Source: Rhodospirillales bacterium (GTDB taxonomy: Bacteria > Pseudomonadota > Alphaproteobacteria > Reyranellales > Reyranellaceae). From it: DNA of 17,772 nucleotides. The DNA is taken from contig JABMNB010000314.1 in NCBI GenBank assembly GCA_013205335.1, forward strand, positions 1-17,772, read 5' to 3'. Of the stretch, positions 15,901 through 17,772 are shown in pieces. How positions within the stretch are numbered: position 1 is the first letter of the stretch; every line of letters starts with the position of its first letter. The translations under genes were made by a program, and so were the position numbers. The notes beneath the pieces were generated by a model. That model saw only the letters and a list, made by a program, of their open reading frames with translations, was not told the DNA's origin and did not search any database.

Positions 15901-17308
15901 CGTCGACCCGACGCAGCCGGTTCCCTGGTATCAGGCCGCTTACGGATTGACCCCCACCACGACCGATTCCTATGCCCAGACCGGACGAGGCGTGCCGGAC
16001 GTCGCTGCCATCGGCGGTGGCAACCTCCTCTATACGGTGCCTACGGCCGACATGCTGGGGACCCATTATGACGATGGCACCAGCGCGGCTTCGCCACTTT
16101 GGACTTCGCTTGCCGTCCAGCTCAATGCGATCTTCCAGGATCAGGAACTTCCCAACCTCGGCTACATGAATGACCTGCTGTACATCGCCGCGGCGGTGGC
16201 GCCCGCGTCCTTCAACGACATCTCCATCGGCAACAACACATCGTCGTTCCTGTACGCAACGCCGGGCACCTATTCGACTGTCAATTTCGCCGGAACCGGG
16301 AGTGTCACCATCGACGCCACGGGCTTCGGTTACTCGGCTGCCTACGGTTACGACCTGGCGACGGGACTGGGATCTCCCAACGGGGTATTGCTGGGACGCG
16401 CGCTGACCTCGATTGCGCATTCCCAGATCTCGTACGCGGGCCTGTCGGACATCCTGGATTCGACCAATGGCGGTTGGACGAGTGGCGCGAACCAGACTCT
16501 GCTCTTCCAGACCATGTCGCCCGGCGGCGCCAACGTCAGTATCGACATTGGCTCGAACAGCCTGAGCTATTTCAGCGGGGCCTCGGCTGCTTTCGCATGG
16601 ACCAGCGGCTTCGCCCAGCAGGCGCTGCAAGCCGACTTCGATCCCGCCCTGGTCGTGATGTTCGACAAGCAGTCGCAGGGGGCAGTGACCCAGTACTCGG
16701 CCGCATCGGGTGCAAGCCTCACCGTAGGCATCAACTCCGACAGCGCTGCCGCGATCCAGGGTACGCTGACGACCGACTTCGGCTTTGCCGACTTCATGTC
16801 GGACACCGGCGTCGTGCGCGTGGCCCGCGCCGTGGCGGTGGCGGAGACGGTCGGCGGCCTCGACGATCAGACTGCCATCGTGAGGGTGCGCCAGGGCGGC
16901 CAGGATACGGTGGCGGTGGGCTTTTACAGGGTCGACGATTATGGCGGCACGATCGGCGGCCTGGCACCAGGCTCGGCAGGCTATGGTGCCGCGGCGCAGG
17001 CCCGGATGTACGAGATTGCGTCCGGTGGAACATTTCTGGGCGGCCCAGGCTACGGCGCCTATGGCGAGAACACACTTCTCGACGTCGACTCCGGCGACCT
17101 GATTGCCATGACGCTTGCCAATCAGAGCAGCAGCAGCACCTTCTGGGGCTTCTCGCAGGCCAATCCGGATGGCCAGGGCCACCTCTGGAATTACGGCCTC
17201 AATACGTGGGGTTGGGAGGATCTCATGGGCGGCGGCGATCGCGACTACAACGACCTCCTCGTGCAGTTCGACTTCACAAGCTCATACGGCAGCGGCTGGT
17301 TGGCCTGA
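9986..17308 (+). CDS. Giant beta-helix / DUF4214 / sedolisin (S53) / DUF4114 fusion protein
   Basis: A 2440-residue acidic, Asn/Gly/Ser-rich protein. It starts MTDFIVTNLDDSGAGSLREA, a CSLREAI-like N-terminus without a signal peptide. Residues to about 645 are parallel beta-helix repeats (ISGNxxNGI). 650-795 look like DUF4214 (QLEALYIGWFGRAADP, then SYENLFGRAA). 800-1215 is beta-rich and unidentified. 1215-1250 has RTX-like GSIGNDTITG and TGGGADTI. About 1530-1651 resembles the S53 propeptide. From about 1686 a sedolisin domain shows E1762 and D1766 (GERSLD), oxyanion D1856 (LGDGG), nucleophile S2033 (DGTSAASP) and calcium-site candidates D2078 and D2123, with an insertion of about 80 aa at about 1890-1965. 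2290-2440 is DUF4114 (HLWNYGLNTWGWEDL, RDYNDLL). Type I secretion is inferred; no transporter genes are in the window. Confidence 0.93.
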   Translation: MTDFIVTNLDDSGAGSLREAIQDLNATALHSYNTISFAVAGTIVLASDLPHISRGVYLIAGNTATGNPPTVGIDFNGNAGLVFDTGSQASQLVGLALGGASGAGVTLNAPQILLNNNFIGLALDGSAAGNSGDGVFVAASSYYNEIGTNPENIALSTAGEPTTEVVSNVISANGGHGINLQGSGGNTIVSNRVGTNADGTSAMGNGGNGIHLTAGADGNVLGGPYAGYDSGGAQNNPTGNKGTAADIVIVAPPLGNLVSGNAGDGIRIDSNSTGNTLFGNYVGTTASGTSALGNQGDGVAIVDSDLNSLHGCQVNDNPFIYYNVVSGNAGNGILVTNSDHVTIRANFVGLGADNATVVANGNDGVLINGTSQNTQVGGVIPLGNVIAGNANNGIEVADTASGFSTLNTFAGITAFFGAAPNGNNGILITSTGGNQTVQTNVISGNVNNGIEISGNASGVTIVPNIIGLDTRGDGIIANGGNGILISGTAHDIVVANEDVESNLSVIRQNTVSGNAQYGIVIAGNAYNNVIADSAIGTDIQEEAALPNGAGGVLISSTGTGNVVGQANTGWSPLPSPAANVNVISGNNGSGVELAAGVNGNAVINNWIGLNIEGRASLPNENPLLNNGGNNLIYGNYTSSPTGALPVQSPNGQLEALYIGWFGRAADPAGFKQQMNGYLAQILEGFSLSDAAIALSASFATSPENAPYASLASLPTPVVSPTPAQTALVASFINQSYENLFGRAATVVEVSEWSGSFFDGSVSYAALVYDIAVSANSPADITALNAKIDAASYFTTAMSALDAGPPPLSAMEAAVATVVDETTELASEANTSALVGSTHTQVNYQTVLAPGDVTTGVRAELNGSVILTGSHAISGSPATTPYLYQGPINNTEAGTLYLLTPTFAGVTSATLYGPDTSIFTPGIGLGNVRAVGSFQSSASPAGVINHGMIYQGQVDGVGGAWTQIDVPSNGVNVVGGVVIGTTVADTILHSTMGDLAVGNYDLDPSGEAGANAFVYNIVSQQYTLLNINDSYDNLTTLYGIWQNGVGSNSYTFAGGTRGDTGLNVAFLATYDSSTGAIANLTYYSGFNEPGVITHFENITAVPGGFNLVATTDKGPAFASVTMNPDGSFSEATWAAIALPGSDLLTGNIAYQNIVGGIYTSSTSSAGVPSTYLGVVEQAHVSAEGGLIMPVGAHEFAYALSVGASTGATVVGSTSAGNVLGGSIGNDTITGSLTQVDTIFTGGGADTITLSPTTTGQDRVELFAANGSDNAAALNAGAPVNAVAGSIVDANNIPQLGWWGQATAQFGGPASTAATNAGFGTGTSFDMSTVTNFSASVDTIDIALNSFSNLLRGFGAADAPSLGSAVFSNVVWRGGTTVTVADANVLLIGMDVFANAAAVAAELAANPITFAAAQTEQFNHYIIAYQDLDGDVRLADMDIQLGGSPSFITTNEGATLAISDMARLEGVSLDEFTPSNITFLSGNELANSTFLDFAGYRITAETTVEAAYGLDPGQVRNFDGNTDDGINVAIILDRVQDPTALLASDWGTRQQTLETLNAGNTLWSTYGADRDLYDSVVAQLQSAPYDLTILDASNSNYVSSAESRTIWVEINTQDDFRNLFQTTLKYSTATGLVFWDGQLSLPPEWNVEGLWVDTSTAPNPSDLGGGPTTLPQGAQSPGNSASTIAQWAPQDIAALYNFPLDGALVQTGTIGLIEPGVGTSLVGDPSGSDFQSRLTAYLASVNQSGTGVVLPPQGINGQSGDSGERSLDVGIVAAINPNSNIAMYNGSGQSNATGNAQASVFTAVQSAIWDTVNNPAVTSNSWGDAQSMSPGSPFYTAYWELFADAALRNQTTFIALGDGGSGNETGNGLTNVETNVTQPFNILVGGSSISTQGLAQIDPTLNTSVLASALAGNPSTIWQLVSGGLTRMPSSLLSMQFFIETVWNSYFLDGTVITGSGNTDFYTGYLQNSTGSGGVDPTQPVPWYQAAYGLTPTTTDSYAQTGRGVPDVAAIGGGNLLYTVPTADMLGTHYDDGTSAASPLWTSLAVQLNAIFQDQELPNLGYMNDLLYIAAAVAPASFNDISIGNNTSSFLYATPGTYSTVNFAGTGSVTIDATGFGYSAAYGYDLATGLGSPNGVLLGRALTSIAHSQISYAGLSDILDSTNGGWTSGANQTLLFQTMSPGGANVSIDIGSNSLSYFSGASAAFAWTSGFAQQALQADFDPALVVMFDKQSQGAVTQYSAASGASLTVGINSDSAAAIQGTLTTDFGFADFMSDTGVVRVARAVAVAETVGGLDDQTAIVRVRQGGQDTVAVGFYRVDDYGGTIGGLAPGSAGYGAAAQARMYEIASGGTFLGGPGYGAYGENTLLDVDSGDLIAMTLANQSSSSTFWGFSQANPDGQGHLWNYGLNTWGWEDLMGGGDRDYNDLLVQFDFTSSYGSGWLA
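10478..11870 (+). repeat. Beta-helix repeat units within the giant gene
   Basis: At least seven copies of a unit beginning (N/T)x(V/I)SGNxxxGIxI occur at about residues 165, 254, 321, 382, 439, 508 and 580, spaced 57-89 residues. Most also contain an (N)xxGLD/GTxxxG stretch. GGCAACGGCATC-type codon runs recur in the DNA. Each unit would make about three coils of a right-handed beta-helix. Confidence 0.8.
14568..16370 (+). other. Sedolisin (S53) propeptide and protease domain inside the giant gene
   Basis: The propeptide-like part (residues about 1530-1651) has the usual order: WSTYGADRDLYDSVVAQLQS, a variable loop, RTIWVEINTQDDFRNLFQTT, and LSLPPEWNVEGLWVD just before a low-complexity linker (PNPSDLGGGPTTLPQGAQSP). 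The protease part starts APQDIAALYNFP (about 1685) and ends GYDLATGLGSPNG (about 2121-2133). The Glu-Asp-Ser catalytic residues and the oxyanion Asp are all present, so the domain should be active. Sedolisins are acid-active and remove their own propeptide; here that cut would fall in the linker near residues 1652-1685. Confidence 0.85.
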
Positions 17309-17418
17309 GGCCGAGGCCGTCTCTTCCCGCTTCCGGCCAGACGGCCGTGGTTGGAAACCGGTTCGCGCACGACGGTCCGCACCGGACGTTCTCACAGGCC
17401 GCGATCAGCGCGAGCCTC
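17309..17418. other. Short spacer after the giant gene
   Basis: No gene is seen. GGCCTGAGGCC and GGCCAGACGGCC are small GC hairpins but no T-run follows, so no intrinsic terminator can be called for the giant gene. Confidence 0.5.
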
Positions 17419-17543
17419 GATCGTCCCGGGCGCCGCATTGCCGCCCAGTGTCTGAAGAGGGGCGTTCCCGTCGGTGCGAACCTGCTCACACAGGTCAGGG
17501 AGATCGTGCTCGCCCCGGGTGCCGACGGGACCATGGAGAGCTG
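17419..17543 (+). pseudogene. Remnant of an Ldh_2-family dehydrogenase C-terminus
   Basis: Translation gives GRRIAAQCLKRGVPVGANLL then TQVREIVLAPGADGTMES. This aligns with the last 40 residues of the intact dehydrogenase at 6561-7625 (ERRIAA..MKTGIPVGPNLLAQVKEVALASGADWIMEG). The stop codon has been lost (TGA to TGC) and no upstream body of the gene is present. The divergence is clearly larger than that between the two TauD tails, so either it is decaying fast or it derives from an older paralog. Confidence 0.8.
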
Positions 17544-17582
17544 CCCCCTCCGTCCCCGATCACGCCCCCATCAGCCGGCTCA

Positions 17583-17772
17583 TCACACAGGATTCGTCGG
17601 GCCGGAGGTCAGGCGCCTCATGTGGCGGCGCATGCCGTGATAGTCGTTGATGGCGTTGTGCATCGTGCGCCGGTTGTCCCAGATGGTGATCGTGCCCGGC
17701 TTCCAGTGGACGCGGCAGGTGAATGCGGGCCGCGTCGCCTGCGCCTGCAGCCAGTCGATCATCGGCTTGCTC
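17583..17772 (-). CDS. TauD/TfdA-family dioxygenase, C-terminal part (runs off window)
   Basis: The open minus-strand frame enters from the right edge and ends at TGA 17585-17583, giving 63 residues. SKPMIDWLQAQATRPAF, CRVHWKPGTITIWDNRRTMH and NAINDYHGMRRHMRRLT are the conserved C-terminal motifs of Fe(II)/2-oxoglutarate dioxygenases. The distal iron-ligand His (TMHN) and the 2-oxoglutarate-binding Arg (GMRR) are present, and IWDNR is canonical where the left copy has IRDNR. No stop or frameshift is seen, so this copy is probably the working gene. It ends 40 nt from the Ldh_2 remnant, convergent with it. Substrate unknown. Confidence 0.85.
   Translation of the reverse strand, partial: SKPMIDWLQAQATRPAFTCRVHWKPGTITIWDNRRTMHNAINDYHGMRRHMRRLTSGPTNPV
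17583..17772. repeat. Right copy of the 190-bp direct repeat
   Basis: Same orientation as, and near-identical to, 9460-9649. It is truncated by the window edge. Together the two copies bracket the giant gene. Confidence 0.92.

Noticed and set aside
16474..17640. 388-codon plus-strand open frame overlapping the end of the giant gene
   Set aside because: Out of frame with the sedolisin/DUF4114 sequence for most of its length; only its last part holds meaning, as the Ldh_2 remnant annotated separately.

Overview
The window looks like a GC-rich alphaproteobacterial chromosome. That is inferred from codon use and from an accessory gene set typical of rhizobial or rhodospirillal genomes; no 16S or other marker is present, so genus is not determinable. 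It falls into three parts.

(1) Positions 1-3600 have visibly lower GC than the rest and read as a mobile or defence-type island. It holds the tail of an unidentified gene, an orphan 176-177 aa protein, and a two-gene minus-strand operon of a DndB-like DGQHR-domain protein followed by a GIY-YIG nuclease. Two strong inverted repeats lie just upstream of that operon. Beyond it are two Rho-independent terminators and the C-terminal remnant of a DUF932 phage/plasmid-type protein.

(2) Positions about 3597-6170 are a complete IS21-family insertion sequence (istB and istA on the minus strand) with multiple 23-24 bp terminal repeats. Its two flanks belong to different broken genes, a DUF932 tail on the left and an RTX-type gene head on the right, so the element marks a rearrangement junction rather than a simple insertion.

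(3) Positions 6500-17772 are GC-rich. An Ldh_2-family dehydrogenase and a small membrane protein (+) converge on a class III CoA-transferase (-), followed by a decayed TauD/TfdA dioxygenase pseudogene. A single 7.3-kb gene then encodes a 2440-residue protein. Reading its sequence, the order is: CSLREAI-like N-terminus, Asn/Gly-rich parallel beta-helix repeats, DUF4214-like domain, beta-rich region, short RTX-like stretch, sedolisin (S53) propeptide, sedolisin protease with Glu1762/Asp1766/Asp1856/Ser2033, and a C-terminal DUF4114 domain. It lacks an N-terminal signal peptide, which fits type I secretion. It is followed by a decayed copy of the Ldh_2 tail and a second, intact-looking TauD tail that runs off the window.

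The giant gene is therefore bracketed by two near-identical 190-bp direct repeats (the TauD tails, 9460-9649 and 17583-17772) and by related Ldh_2 tails. This indicates a segmental duplication into which, or together with which, the gene arrived. The most novel object is the giant protein: a sedolisin propeptide and protease placed in the middle of a surface-type chain implies possible self-cleavage separating the beta-helix part from the protease and secretion part.
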